Positions 9,393 through 19,445 of a DNA stretch of 64,000 bases are shown here, in pieces. Each line of letters begins with the position of its first letter. Position 1 is the stretch's first letter. A program made the position numbers and the translations under genes. The DNA is taken from positions 1,736,001 through 1,800,000 of the forward strand of contig NZ_CP145904.1 of assembly GCF_036895565.1 (NCBI RefSeq). The letters are read 5' to 3'. The notes under the pieces are model-generated. The model did no database searches and was not told the DNA's origin. It saw only the letters and a program-made list of their open reading frames with translations. This DNA comes from Flavobacterium sp. KS-LB2. Lineage in GTDB: Bacteria > Bacteroidota > Bacteroidia > Flavobacteriales > Flavobacteriaceae.

Positions 9393-9515
9393 ATTATATT
9401 TAATTAATTGACTAAATCAAAAACTCCTTTTGTTAGTATGTTTTGCACTATTAATTTTACTAATTTAAAGATTTTAATTTAAAAACCTTTCTGTTTCGAT
9501 TATAAATCTAACATT

Positions 9516-10640
9516 TTATTCCTCTAAATTTTTCATTTTCATTAAAAGTGAATAAGCCCCTTTTATCACAATAGTAGCCTCATTCAAATCTTCTGAAATA
9601 ATTTCAGTAAATTCATTTTCTGTATTTCCTGTTGCAACTTCTTTCATTACAAATTGTTTGTTTTCTTTAGCAACAAAAACATAATTTTTGTTTTCATAAT
9701 TTACAATAGCTTCTGATGGCAACGCGTTTGATTGCTGACTTTTTAATTCTATTTCGGCATTCATATACATCCCTGGCAAAAGTGATTTGTCATAGCTTGT
9801 AAAGTGACAATGCATTTCGGTGCTTCTGTTTTCGGAAAAGTCTTTACCAATTAAAATGATTTTACAAGGATATTTTTTTTCTGGGTCAATGTTATTATAA
9901 GCTATAACTGACTGACCAATTGCCATTTTGTTAATGTCTTTTTCGAATACGGTTAGTGCCAAATGAATATCCGAAGGATTTACAATCTCGAATAAAATGT
10001 CGCTTGGATTTACATATTTTCCAGTATTTACATTTACTTTAGACACATAACCGCTTATTGGCGAATAAATATTGATGCTTTTTGAAATGTTTTTTGCCGA
10101 TACATTACTTGGATTTATTCCTGCGAATTTTAATTTCTCCCCATACGATTGTACCATTACCGATAGTGAGTTGTATTCTGATTGTGCTTGTTGATACACT
10201 TTATCGCTGCTGGCTTTGCTTCGATTGAGTTCTTTTTGTCTTTCGAATTCAGCTTTTGCATACCCAATTTTTGCTTTTGCCAAAAGGTAATCTTCCTGCA
10301 ATTGAATGTATTGTTGGTCTTCAACGACGCATAAAACTTGTCCTTTGGTCACATACATGCCCTCTAAAAGTTTGGTGTATTTTAAATATCCTCCCATTGG
10401 AACACTTATAGATACTAAATTTTGAGGTGGCACATCTATTTTTCCATTTAATTTTAATAGTGATGAGATCTCTTTTTGCTCGATTTTCCCCGTTTCAATA
10501 CCTGCATTTTTTATTTGTGCATCGGTAAGTGTTGTTGTGTTTTCAATAGCTGGAGTAGCTTCTGTTTCGTTTTCTGTTTTTTTATTTCCACACGAGTACA
10601 GAAAAAATAACACTATTAAAGTAATGACTGTATTTTTCAT
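9516..10640 (-). CDS. heavy-metal RND efflux periplasmic adaptor (CzcB/CusB family lipoprotein)
   Basis: Membrane-fusion protein linking the inner-membrane pump to the outer-membrane channel. The N-terminus has a lipoprotein signal ending LFFLYSCGNKK. The barrel-sandwich half-motifs flank an alpha-helical hairpin (about 118-165), and the segment SPISGYVSKVNVNTGKYV marks the second lipoyl half. It is 374 residues. Its ATG starts directly after the stop of the fused CzcA-TolC gene (no spacer), so the two are translationally linked. No metal-binding Met cluster is visible, unlike copper-specific CusB proteins. Confidence 0.92.
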   Translation of the reverse strand: MKNTVITLIVLFFLYSCGNKKTENETEATPAIENTTTLTDAQIKNAGIETGKIEQKEISSLLKLNGKIDVPPQNLVSISVPMGGYLKYTKLLEGMYVTKGQVLCVVEDQQYIQLQEDYLLAKAKIGYAKAEFERQKELNRSKASSDKVYQQAQSEYNSLSVMVQSYGEKLKFAGINPSNVSAKNISKSINIYSPISGYVSKVNVNTGKYVNPSDILFEIVNPSDIHLALTVFEKDINKMAIGQSVIAYNNIDPEKKYPCKIILIGKDFSENRSTEMHCHFTSYDKSLLPGMYMNAEIELKSQQSNALPSEAIVNYENKNYVFVAKENKQFVMKEVATGNTENEFTEIISEDLNEATIVIKGAYSLLMKMKNLEE

Positions 10641-13600
10641 TTATTTTGATATTAAATTTCCTAATTTAAGAATTGTTTCATTGAATTTTCTAACCGCTTC
10701 AATATAATTACTTTGAATTTCGGTGCTTTGATTAATTAGCATCACCCATTCTAGATAATTGATGTCACCATTGATGAATTTATCATTAGCGGCTTTAGTT
10801 ACCAAATCCACATTCTTTAAAGCCTGATTTTCGAAATAAGCAATAGTTTCTTGGTGTTTTTTCGATTCTTGAATTAATTCCTGATACTGACTTTGCAGTT
10901 TTAATTTTTCGTTAGTCAAATTATTTTCTGCAATTTGACTGTTGATTTCTAATGCTTTTTGTCTGTTTTTTATGTTTGAATTGAAAAGCGGCAGTGCCAC
11001 TCCAAATTGTCCGTAAACGCCATTATAACCATCTTGAAATTCAGCATTTGTTTTGAATGTCTGCCAATAAACACCGCCTATTAATTCGGGTAGTTTTTTA
11101 GATTTTTCAAGTGAAATTTCTGCTTTATTACTGTTAACTTCTTGCTCGAATAATTTTATACTGGGTTGATTAGCAATTGTATTTTCATCTAACGTTTCGT
11201 TAAAATCCAATTTGTATTTATCTGAAACTGGGATAAAGTCTTTATTTGTATTAAGAATATACTTGAATTGCAATTGTGTCATTTTATAATCACTTTGCAA
11301 TTCCAGAAGTTGAATTTTTATTTGCCCTGATTGATTTTCGGCAGTTGCTTTTTCTAATATATTGCTTTCTCCTTTGTCAAAACGAAGTGTTGATTTTCTT
11401 AAAAATTCAGAATAGATACTATCACTTTTTAGCAATAATTTTTCCTTTTCTTTGAGATAAATCATTTCATAAAACACTGTTGTCACTTGTTTGGTCAATT
11501 CTTTTCTTTGTAAAGCTTCATTCCATTCACCAGTTTTGGCTTCTTCAATTAGCAGTTGTTTCTGCCTTTTGTAAACTGTTGGAAATTTAATTGTTTGTGA
11601 AACGCCAATTTTTATATCATTAGCATTGCTGTTAAACTGACCGTATTCCCCAATAATTCCTGTGTTGGAAATATCGTAGCCCGTTTTGGTCATCTTTTGT
11701 AAATATTCAGAATTTAGTTTTCCGTTTTTTATTTTTATATTATTATCCAATGCAGTTTCAATGGCTTTTTCAAGTGAAATTTTTTCTTGTGCACTTGCAT
11801 TTTGAAAAGAAAAAAACAACCCCAATACCATGATTGTTGTAATTGATTGCATTTTTTTTGATTTTAATTTAGTTCCTTTTTCGAACATAATGTATAAAAT
11901 TGGTAAAACAAATAAGGTCAATAAAGTGGCAATCAATAGCCCGCCAATTACAACTGTTGCTAATGGCTTTTGCACTTCGGCCCCAGAACCGTTGCTTAAT
12001 GCCATGGGTAAAAATCCTAATGAGGCAACAAATGCAGTCATTAAAACAGGACGTAAACGTATTTTAGTTCCTTTCAAAACAATCGCTTTCAAATCGGTTT
12101 CGCCTGATTTCCGAATACTATTAAATTCTGCAATTAATACCAATCCATTCAGAACCGCTACACCAAATAAGGCTATAAAACCAACTCCGGCACTGATGCT
12201 AAAAGGCATTCCTCGCAACGCTAAAAAGAAAATACCTCCAATTGCAGAAAGTGGAATCGCGGAATAAATCAATAGTCCTTGTTTCACGGAATTGAATGCA
12301 AAATAAAGCAAAATAAATATTAATAATAATGAAACCGGAACAGCTATCATTAAACGATTTTTGGCTTCATTTAGGTTTTCAAAAGCACCGCCATACGTAG
12401 GATAGTAACCCGCAGGAAATTTTATTTGGGCTTCGACTTTTTCTTGTAATTCTTTTACAATACTTTGCACATCGCGAGCCCGAACATTAAAACCAACCAC
12501 AATTCTACGTTTAGCGTCTTCTCTGTGTATTTGATTTGGCCCTTCAGTAATTTCAACTTTTGCCAATTGGGATAACGGAATTTGCAAACCATTTGGTGTT
12601 GGAATTAATAAATTTTGAACATCTGCTAAATCCTGACGTTTTTCGCCTTCCAGACGAACTACTAAATCAAATCTTTTTTCGCCTTCGTATATAACACCTG
12701 TGCTTTGTCCTGCAAAAGCGGTGTTTACTATTCGATTAATATCTTCAATGTTCAATCCATATTGCGCTATTGTTGACCGATTGTAGTCAATTACCACTTG
12801 TGGCATTCCGGTAACGGTTTCTATATAAAGATCAGAAGTCCCCTCGACCGTATTCACAATTTTGCCCAGTTTATTAGCGTATAAAGCCAGGGTATCTAAG
12901 TTTTCTCCAAATATTTTACAAACCACATCTTGTCTTGCGCCCGTCATTAATTCATTAAAACGCATTTGCACAGGATATTGAAAACCATAAGAAACACCTG
13001 GAACAGCTTCTAATTCTTTTGCCATTTTTTCTGATAATTCGTCAAAAGTTTCAGCAGAAGTCCATTCGCTTTTATCCTTTAAAATAATCATCATATCACT
13101 GGCATCAATAGGCATTGGATCGGTTGGTACTTCGCTGCTTCCAGTTTTACCTACAATTTTCTCCACTTCGGGGAATTTTTCTATTAGTATTTTTGCGCCC
13201 TGCGAAATGGCAGTCATCGAAGTTTGCAAATTACTTCCCGGCAAAACCCTTGTTTCTACAGCGAAATCCCCTTCTTCTAATGAGGGCATAAATTCACCAC
13301 CCATAAACGAAAGTGTAATTAATGCCAAAACAAATAATCCTAAAGTTGCAGCAATAATTGTTCGAGGAATTCCTAATGCTTTGTTCAGAAGAGGTTGATA
13401 GAAATTTTCTAATTTTTCCATCATTCTATCTGAGAAGTTTTTTTTGTGGGATATGTTTTTATTCAAAAACAAAGCAGTCATCATGGGAACATAAGTCAGC
13501 GACAATATAAAAGCACCAAACAGAGCAAACGCAATTGTTTGTGCCATTGGTAAAAACATTTTTCCTTCAATACCTCGCAAAGTAAAAATTGGAATGTATA

Positions 13601-14984
13601 CTATCAATATAATCAGTTCTCCAAAAACGGATACATTACGCATTTTTATAGACGTTTTCAATACGGTGTTATCCATTTCTTGCTGTGAGATTTGAGAAGT
13701 TTTCCTGCTGTGTAAACTAAACAAACATGCTTCAACAATAATAACGGCACCATCTACAATCAATCCAAAATCTAATGCTCCTAAACTCATTAAATTACCA
13801 CTCACACCAAAAATATTCATCAGTATGACTGCAATTAACATCGCTAAAGGAATAACTGAGGCAACAATTAATCCTGCTCTTATATTTCCTAAAAAGAAAA
13901 TTAAAACAAATAGGACTATCAATGCTCCTTCTAATAAATTCGTTTCTACCGTTGAAATGGAATTATTCACCATTTTTGTTCGGTCTAAAAATGGTTCTAC
14001 AATAACGCCTTCGGGTAAGGTTTTTTGTATTTGTTCAATACGTTCTTTAATTTTTTTGATAACCACATTACTGTTAGCACCCTTTAACATCATCACTACT
14101 GCACCTGAAACTTCGCCAGATGGTACTCCTTTTTTATTAAAAGTCATTGCACCATATCGGATAGCATTACCAATACGAACATCGGCTACATCACGGATAA
14201 ATAAGGGACTACCGCTACTGGTGTTTTTAATTGAAATGTCTTTTATATTTTCGATGGTATTAATCAATCCTTCACTTCGGATGTATAAAACTTTCGGACC
14301 TTTTTCGATATAAGCACCACCTGTATTTTGATTGTTTTTTTCTAAAGCAGAAAAAACATCAGCAATCGTAATAGTATACGATTGTAATTTATTGGGGTCA
14401 ATGGCAATTTCAAATTGTTTTAATTTCCCACCGAAACTACTCACTTCTGCAACACCTTCAACGCTCAATAATTGACGGCGAACAATCCAATCCTGAATGG
14501 TTCTCAACTCGGTTACATCGTATTTTTTTTCAAAACCGGGTTTTGTTCGAACTGCATATTGGTAAATTTCACCCAGCCCTGTAGTTACTGGTGCTAGAAA
14601 TGGATTGCCTATTCCTTTTGGAATTTGGTCTTTAACAGCGCTTAATCGTTCAGTAACTTGCTGTCTAGCCCAATAGACATCGGTTTTATCATCAAAAACA
14701 ATAGTTACCACTGATAGACCGAAACGAGAAAAACTCCGAATTTCTTTCAGTCCAGGAATATTGCTATTGGTCTGTTCTATTGGAAATGTAATTAGTCGTT
14801 CAATATCAGTTGCGCCCAGTGATGGTGCTGATGTGATTATTTGAACTTGATTATCTGTAATATCGGGAACCGCATCGATAGGTAATTTGGTAAATTGATA
14901 ACTTCCATATCCTATCAGTGCAATAATAAAAAGACCAATGATGAGTTTGTTTTTTATTGAAAACTCAATTATTTTATTCAACAT
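10641..14984 (-). CDS. CzcA-type heavy-metal RND permease fused to a TolC-like outer-membrane factor
   Basis: Residues 1 to about 1040 form a complete HME-family RND pump (KLPIDAVPDITDNQV start region; TM4 motif ALDFGLIVDGAVIIVE with the Asp-Asp-Glu set of Zn/Co/Ni-type pumps; 12 TM segments). From M1045 the sequence continues as an outer-membrane efflux protein with paired long helices (about 1066-1447). The junction carries what looks like a signal peptide ending FQNASAQ. Other organisms often encode these parts separately; Bacteroidota fusions are known. The TM4 motif points to divalent cations rather than Cu(I)/Ag(I); this is inference. The gene lies between a His-rich small protein and the adaptor. 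Confidence 0.93.
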   Translation of the reverse strand: MLNKIIEFSIKNKLIIGLFIIALIGYGSYQFTKLPIDAVPDITDNQVQIITSAPSLGATDIERLITFPIEQTNSNIPGLKEIRSFSRFGLSVVTIVFDDKTDVYWARQQVTERLSAVKDQIPKGIGNPFLAPVTTGLGEIYQYAVRTKPGFEKKYDVTELRTIQDWIVRRQLLSVEGVAEVSSFGGKLKQFEIAIDPNKLQSYTITIADVFSALEKNNQNTGGAYIEKGPKVLYIRSEGLINTIENIKDISIKNTSSGSPLFIRDVADVRIGNAIRYGAMTFNKKGVPSGEVSGAVVMMLKGANSNVVIKKIKERIEQIQKTLPEGVIVEPFLDRTKMVNNSISTVETNLLEGALIVLFVLIFFLGNIRAGLIVASVIPLAMLIAVILMNIFGVSGNLMSLGALDFGLIVDGAVIIVEACLFSLHSRKTSQISQQEMDNTVLKTSIKMRNVSVFGELIILIVYIPIFTLRGIEGKMFLPMAQTIAFALFGAFILSLTYVPMMTALFLNKNISHKKNFSDRMMEKLENFYQPLLNKALGIPRTIIAATLGLFVLALITLSFMGGEFMPSLEEGDFAVETRVLPGSNLQTSMTAISQGAKILIEKFPEVEKIVGKTGSSEVPTDPMPIDASDMMIILKDKSEWTSAETFDELSEKMAKELEAVPGVSYGFQYPVQMRFNELMTGARQDVVCKIFGENLDTLALYANKLGKIVNTVEGTSDLYIETVTGMPQVVIDYNRSTIAQYGLNIEDINRIVNTAFAGQSTGVIYEGEKRFDLVVRLEGEKRQDLADVQNLLIPTPNGLQIPLSQLAKVEITEGPNQIHREDAKRRIVVGFNVRARDVQSIVKELQEKVEAQIKFPAGYYPTYGGAFENLNEAKNRLMIAVPVSLLLIFILLYFAFNSVKQGLLIYSAIPLSAIGGIFFLALRGMPFSISAGVGFIALFGVAVLNGLVLIAEFNSIRKSGETDLKAIVLKGTKIRLRPVLMTAFVASLGFLPMALSNGSGAEVQKPLATVVIGGLLIATLLTLFVLPILYIMFEKGTKLKSKKMQSITTIMVLGLFFSFQNASAQEKISLEKAIETALDNNIKIKNGKLNSEYLQKMTKTGYDISNTGIIGEYGQFNSNANDIKIGVSQTIKFPTVYKRQKQLLIEEAKTGEWNEALQRKELTKQVTTVFYEMIYLKEKEKLLLKSDSIYSEFLRKSTLRFDKGESNILEKATAENQSGQIKIQLLELQSDYKMTQLQFKYILNTNKDFIPVSDKYKLDFNETLDENTIANQPSIKLFEQEVNSNKAEISLEKSKKLPELIGGVYWQTFKTNAEFQDGYNGVYGQFGVALPLFNSNIKNRQKALEINSQIAENNLTNEKLKLQSQYQELIQESKKHQETIAYFENQALKNVDLVTKAANDKFINGDINYLEWVMLINQSTEIQSNYIEAVRKFNETILKLGNLISK

Positions 14985-15082
14985 AATTTATAATTATTAA
15001 TTATTTTTCTAAGAATATGCTGTAATACAAATGCTCATCAATGTATAGACGATGATGAATTGTAAAAAAGCAATAAAAATAA

Positions 15083-15472
15083 TTAACAATTTTTTGGAGG
15101 TCTCCAGATAGATAGTAGAACTCTTGAAGAAAAATGATTTTGTAAAAAAGCTATTTTTTGTGGTTCTTTAAAATAATAGTTAGGAATAAATTTGAATAGT
15201 TTTATTTCTACGTTTATTGCTAAATTTTGATTAAATGAAAAGTCAGAATGATTATGGAGAGGTAAATCTCCATGATCATCGTGTTTCTCATCATGATGCT
15301 TGTTTAAATAATGATCCGCCAAGAAATGGACCATAGTAACGGCTCTATGATTATGATTGTGTTCAATGAAATGTGAAACCAAAATTGGTAGGCGCAAACT
15401 ATCCTCAACAACAAAAGGAATTGTTAGTTGTAGGCAAATGATTAAAGTTATTATGTTTTTTAGAAATTTCAC
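15083..15472 (-). CDS. His-rich envelope protein of a metal efflux operon
   Basis: 129 residues with an N-terminal hydrophobic signal (about 4-22) followed by a His/Asp-rich stretch (HFIEHNHNH near 34, then NKHHDEKHDDHGDLPLHNH near 58-76), suited to zinc, nickel or cobalt binding. The start is GTG at 15472; no upstream ATG is in frame. It lies 98 bp before the RND permease gene on the same strand. Similar His-rich small proteins often precede Czc-type pumps in Bacteroidota. It could be a periplasmic metal buffer or sensor; no family name is recognised. Confidence 0.75.
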   Translation of the reverse strand: MKFLKNIITLIICLQLTIPFVVEDSLRLPILVSHFIEHNHNHRAVTMVHFLADHYLNKHHDEKHDDHGDLPLHNHSDFSFNQNLAINVEIKLFKFIPNYYFKEPQKIAFLQNHFSSRVLLSIWRPPKNC

Positions 15473-15476
15473 AAAA

Positions 15477-15484
15477 CAAATTTA
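15477..15484 (-). promoter_or_regulatory. -7 promoter element before the His-rich protein
   Basis: TAAATTTG on the minus strand matches TAnnTTTG and ends only 4 nt before the GTG at 15472, so the transcript would start at or next to the start codon (leaderless). The following 15485-15668 stretch is otherwise AT-rich spacer. Confidence 0.45.
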
Positions 15485-15668
15485 AGTACTTTTTTAGATT
15501 TTATTTTAAATGATATACTTATGCATTGACACATTAGGTTTCTTGTTTTAAAGAAAATTAAATAACCTGGTGACTTTTGCAAAATATTAAATTCATAACT
15601 TCATGATTGTTAATGACAATTAAATAAAGCATAAATGTAGAACATAAATTTAAGGATTTACTTAAGAA

Positions 15669-17063
15669 TTACTTAAGGTCTGCTTCAAATAAACTTAATA
15701 CTACTCGTGTTCCTATGTTTTCTTCACTGGTAATTGCAATATCAATGTTGAGTAATGAACACAGTCTTTTTACAATAGACAAGCCCAATCCGGTTCCTTT
15801 TATTTCAGGATGTTTATTCGATTTTGAACGGTAAAATTGATTGAAAATATTTTCTAAATCCTCAGTAGGTATTCCTATTCCAGTATCAACGATGTGACAT
15901 TCAATTTGAGAATCAATTTCTTTTAAAGCAATTGATAAATGTCCGTTTTGATTCGAATACTTTAGCGCGTTTGATATTAGATTATTAATAATTATGGAAA
16001 ATAAGTAACTATCTGTTTCGACATAATGATCTTTTGAAAATTCTGTAGAAACAATGATTTTTTTAGCTTGTATTATAGTTGAATTTCTGGCAATAGTATC
16101 TAAAAATATAGCGTTCAAATAGACTTTTTCTATTTTTAAACTTTGTTTTTGATTTTCAAATCGGGCCAATAAAAGCAACTGATCAACCAAATGATTCAAC
16201 CGATTGACTTCTGTAACACAAAAATTAATTTTTTCTTCATATTCAGTTGTATTTCGGGGTTTTCGAATCAGAACTTCCAATGTTCCTTTGATTACCGTTA
16301 AAGGTGTTCTTAATTCATGCGATGCATCCGAAGTAAATTGTTTTTCTCTTTCGATAGCGGTTTCAATTCTATCTAATAAATTATTTATTGTTTGAGACAG
16401 AATATACAATTCGTCACGGTTTTGTGGCAATGGAATTCTGGATGTCAGATTGTCTTTAGTAATAATATTAGAAGTCGTGATTATGGAACTAATCGGTTTT
16501 ATGCTCCTTCCGGCAATAAATCGTGCTATAAAGAAAAGTACCATTAGAATTAAAGGATAAACAATAAGCAAGACCTCAAATAAATTATTAAGTACCATTG
16601 TGGCATCTTCTAAAGACATTGCAATTATGATGTATCCAATAATTTTTGTTTTTTTATAAATGGGGACCTGAATTTGTCGAATTGAGTTATCGGCTAACTT
16701 TGTATCAAAGAGCTTGTTCTCCCCATTATTTTCATTGAAGATAAGAGCAGATTTTTTGAGATTAGGCGATTTTTCAATCACATTTCTATTTTGATCCACA
16801 AACTGAATAAACACAGGATTTACGTCTAATGTATTGTGTTCTTGTTCTTTCCATTCCTCTTTATGAATTAAATGAAAAGTATTGCCTACAATTTCAATTT
16901 CACTGAGATGTTTTTCTACTTCACTTGTAATATCGTTATTGACATGACTGTAGACACTGAATTTAACAATAGAATAAATGATAAAAAAAACTACAAAAAT
17001 TAATAACGCTGTAGTAACGATATAATTAGAAGCAATTCTATTTTTAAAGGAAAGTTGTTGCAT
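15669..17063 (-). CDS. sensor histidine kinase (HAMP, HisKA, HATPase)
   Basis: 464 residues: TM1 (about 16-40), a periplasmic sensor domain (about 41-143), TM2 (about 163-187), a HAMP region, then HisKA with phospho-acceptor H249 in DASHELRTP and an HATPase with N box NNLISNALKYS, DTGIGIP and GTGLGLSIV. It is the partner of the response regulator whose gene ends 6 bp upstream. The N-terminal architecture is CusS/CzcS-like. The pair lies between the metal RND operon and the ApbE cluster and could control either. Confidence 0.93.
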   Translation of the reverse strand: MQQLSFKNRIASNYIVTTALLIFVVFFIIYSIVKFSVYSHVNNDITSEVEKHLSEIEIVGNTFHLIHKEEWKEQEHNTLDVNPVFIQFVDQNRNVIEKSPNLKKSALIFNENNGENKLFDTKLADNSIRQIQVPIYKKTKIIGYIIIAMSLEDATMVLNNLFEVLLIVYPLILMVLFFIARFIAGRSIKPISSIITTSNIITKDNLTSRIPLPQNRDELYILSQTINNLLDRIETAIEREKQFTSDASHELRTPLTVIKGTLEVLIRKPRNTTEYEEKINFCVTEVNRLNHLVDQLLLLARFENQKQSLKIEKVYLNAIFLDTIARNSTIIQAKKIIVSTEFSKDHYVETDSYLFSIIINNLISNALKYSNQNGHLSIALKEIDSQIECHIVDTGIGIPTEDLENIFNQFYRSKSNKHPEIKGTGLGLSIVKRLCSLLNIDIAITSEENIGTRVVLSLFEADLK

Positions 17064-17069
17064 GTTTAT

Positions 17070-17732
17070 TTAGTCATTAGCAATGTAGCCTACACCACGA
17101 ACTGTTTTTATGTAATCTTGTTCAATTTTTAAATTCAATTTCTTACGGATGGCATTCATAAAAACATCGATTACACCGGTGTCATATTCAAAATGAATGT
17201 CCCACACATCTTCAATAATTTGGGGTCTAGTACATACTTTGCCTTTATTTTTGACCAAATACGTCAATAAATCAAATTCACGTTGAGTCAAATTCACTTC
17301 AGTATCACTAACTAAAACACGATGTTTGGCAATATCAATTTCTATAGTTCCAAGTTTTAGAATTTGATTTTCATTTTGGTTTCTAAAATGAATTTTGATG
17401 CGTTCCAGTAATTCATCAAAACTAAATGGTTTTTTGATATAATCATTGGCACCTGCTTTCAAACCTTCAATAGTTTCTTGTACTGTATCCCTTGCTGTCA
17501 AAAATAAGATTGGTGTAGTACTGTTTTTCAATCGAATGGCTTTACATAGTTCTAATCCAGTCATTTTAGGCAGCATCCAATCCAATAAAATCAGATCAAA
17601 ATTATTTTTTTGTGTCAACTCAAATCCTTTTAAACCATCAGAAGCGCTGGTAATTGTATATCCTTCTTCCTCTAATCCTTGCTGAAGAAATTGAACAATT
17701 CCAGCTTCATCTTCTACGATTAATATGTGCAT
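17070..17732 (-). CDS. OmpR/PhoB-family response regulator
   Basis: 220 residues: receiver domain with the acidic pair E7/D8, phospho-acceptor D51 in LLDWMLP, T in FLTARD and K in IKKPFSFDEL; then a winged-helix DNA-binding domain (about 125-218, GTIEIDIAKHRV ... VRGVGYI). It shares an operon with the downstream kinase and follows the DUF3570 gene after 19 bp. The resemblance to CusR/CzcR-type regulators, together with neighbouring genes, suggests a metal or envelope redox signal. Confidence 0.94.
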   Translation of the reverse strand: MHILIVEDEAGIVQFLQQGLEEEGYTITSASDGLKGFELTQKNNFDLILLDWMLPKMTGLELCKAIRLKNSTTPILFLTARDTVQETIEGLKAGANDYIKKPFSFDELLERIKIHFRNQNENQILKLGTIEIDIAKHRVLVSDTEVNLTQREFDLLTYLVKNKGKVCTRPQIIEDVWDIHFEYDTGVIDVFMNAIRKKLNLKIEQDYIKTVRGVGYIAND

Positions 17733-17751
17733 GATTGTATAATTTTAGGAT

Positions 17752-19173
17752 TTATTGCATTATAAATTTGAATGCAATAGTACCAATGTTAGCATTAAGA
17801 TTGTCACTTCTTTCGTAATGATTGAATCTAAAATCAATATTTTTCAAACCAAATTTCCAAATTTTTGCACCTGTGAAAATATCCGTATAATTAATTCCAA
17901 AACCATATTGATTTGCATCAAATGTAGCTAAATCAGCATCAGAGGTATAAAATTTTTCTGTTGACAAATGAGTTTCATAAGGCGCATAGTATTTAGAAGC
18001 CGTTTGTGTGTAATAGCGATACATTGGAAAAACGGTAAACCTATCGGATAATTTTATAGGAAGTTCAATCGTTGCGGTGTGCGATTGAATATCCCAATTA
18101 TCGGAATAAAAACGATAATAGGTTCGCAATATAAATCGCTCGTTGATGTAATAATTCAAACGTGCACCAACAGGGATTTTAAATCGGGAATCCGGTAATC
18201 TTTCGATATCATCAGCCAGTTTATAAACTCCAGTATTCGTTGAACTTTCGTAACTATTAATGTATTGTGCCTGACCGATGTAATAATTAGCTTTATCCGC
18301 AAAATAAATTCGGTGATACGGTGAAGATAATAAACCTTGTTGTTGCAAAACATCAAAGAAGATTGAAAACTGTAGTTTTTTGGTTAAAACCTGAGAGAAA
18401 CCAACTGAAGCCGAATAAGAGTTTCTATTTACACCACTTACCGTTTGAAATGCTGAAGGCAAATAATTTGTTGTGGTTTGCCCATTTTGATCCAAAACCG
18501 ATACACCATTAAAATAGCCTTGATTTAAAAAATTAGCACCATATTTTGAATATTCGTGGAGTTCCGTTGGATAAATAGGTCTCCATTGATCCAGATACAC
18601 ATTGGCTTTCAAACTTAATTCTGTATTTTTTTCATTAAAAAGAGTTGCAATTCCTCCTCCAAAACCAACGGAAGTATAATCATACTCATTTGAAAATGAA
18701 ACATCAGTATTCCAAATAAAATTTCTGGAATCACTACTATGACTATAATTGGCAACAATTGACACTAATTGATCACTTTTAGAAGCACCGGATGAAGCTT
18801 GCCAAGGAGTTCCACTAGGCGTTGGAGCTGCTACCCTATCATCATCACCGCCAGACGCACCTGTAGCATTGAATGGATTTATATTACTAGAAGACGCTGA
18901 TGAATAAGCTGATATTCCTAAATCAATGGTTAAAACATCATCATCATTTAGTGGCATTGCAACTACAATATTTGAGGCAACATCAGTTAATTTTTCAGAA
19001 CCTATACCTCCAGATACAGCTGATCTTGCTCCATCTTGATTGTAATAACTAGCTAGGAAATCGACTTCTGTACTTTCTAATACACGTTTCTTAAATGCTG
19101 GCGCAGGCGTTTTATCTTGTGCAAAGCCTATGCTACTAATTAATCCTAAAAAGAATAAAAATTTTATTTTCAT
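17752..19173 (-). CDS. DUF3570 outer-membrane beta-barrel protein
   Basis: 473 residues from ATG 19173, which gives a clean signal peptide (MKIKFLFFLGLISSIGFAQ). The longer frame to 19233 only adds residues overlapping the DUF4266 gene. The body alternates aromatic and polar residues as in a transmembrane beta barrel, with many Tyr-rich strands and a C-terminal strand ending IAFKFIMQ. The protein matches DUF3570. It follows DUF4266, ApbE and a thioredoxin in one operon; from memory, DUF3570, DUF4266 and ApbE genes co-occur in other bacteria. The probable role is an outer-membrane partner of an envelope redox system. Confidence 0.85.
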   Translation of the reverse strand: MKIKFLFFLGLISSIGFAQDKTPAPAFKKRVLESTEVDFLASYYNQDGARSAVSGGIGSEKLTDVASNIVVAMPLNDDDVLTIDLGISAYSSASSSNINPFNATGASGGDDDRVAAPTPSGTPWQASSGASKSDQLVSIVANYSHSSDSRNFIWNTDVSFSNEYDYTSVGFGGGIATLFNEKNTELSLKANVYLDQWRPIYPTELHEYSKYGANFLNQGYFNGVSVLDQNGQTTTNYLPSAFQTVSGVNRNSYSASVGFSQVLTKKLQFSIFFDVLQQQGLLSSPYHRIYFADKANYYIGQAQYINSYESSTNTGVYKLADDIERLPDSRFKIPVGARLNYYINERFILRTYYRFYSDNWDIQSHTATIELPIKLSDRFTVFPMYRYYTQTASKYYAPYETHLSTEKFYTSDADLATFDANQYGFGINYTDIFTGAKIWKFGLKNIDFRFNHYERSDNLNANIGTIAFKFIMQ

Positions 19174-19217
19174 GGTATAGAAATTACTAATTACTATATA
19201 AATTGTTGTTTTGTAAA

Positions 19218-19430
19218 TTAGTTGCAACCACAACCGCCACCTGATTTACCTCCATTGGCTCCAGCCGCAGCTTCACGATATACTTGAAAAGAAGTTTCGT
19301 ATCGCTCAGCAGTTCTTGCCGTTAGTTTCATATCAGGATCATTTATTTTTTCTTTTTCGTATTCTTTTACTGAACTGCACGATTGTAAAATCAAAAGTGT
19401 AAAAAATACAAAGGCTATTTTCTGTTTCAT
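19218..19430 (-). CDS. DUF4266 small lipoprotein with C-terminal GGGCGCN
   Basis: 70 residues: a lipoprotein signal peptide ending LLILQSCSS, a short polar segment (DPDMKLTARTAERYETSF), then a Gly/Ala-rich tail ending GGKSGGGCGCN with two cysteines in a CGC arrangement. This matches DUF4266. It sits between apbE and DUF3570 (15 bp after apbE; 45 bp before the DUF3570 ATG). The paired C-terminal cysteines could carry a metal, a heme-independent redox centre or a modification; this cannot be decided from sequence. Confidence 0.85.
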   Translation of the reverse strand: MKQKIAFVFFTLLILQSCSSVKEYEKEKINDPDMKLTARTAERYETSFQVYREAAAGANGGKSGGGCGCN

Positions 19431-19445
19431 GAGTGTATTTTTTTA

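Noticed and set aside
10641..14984. Copper/silver specificity of the heavy-metal pump
   Set aside because: The TM4 motif with Asp-Asp-Glu fits Zn/Co/Ni-type HME pumps, and no Met-rich adaptor motif was seen, so copper is not favoured.
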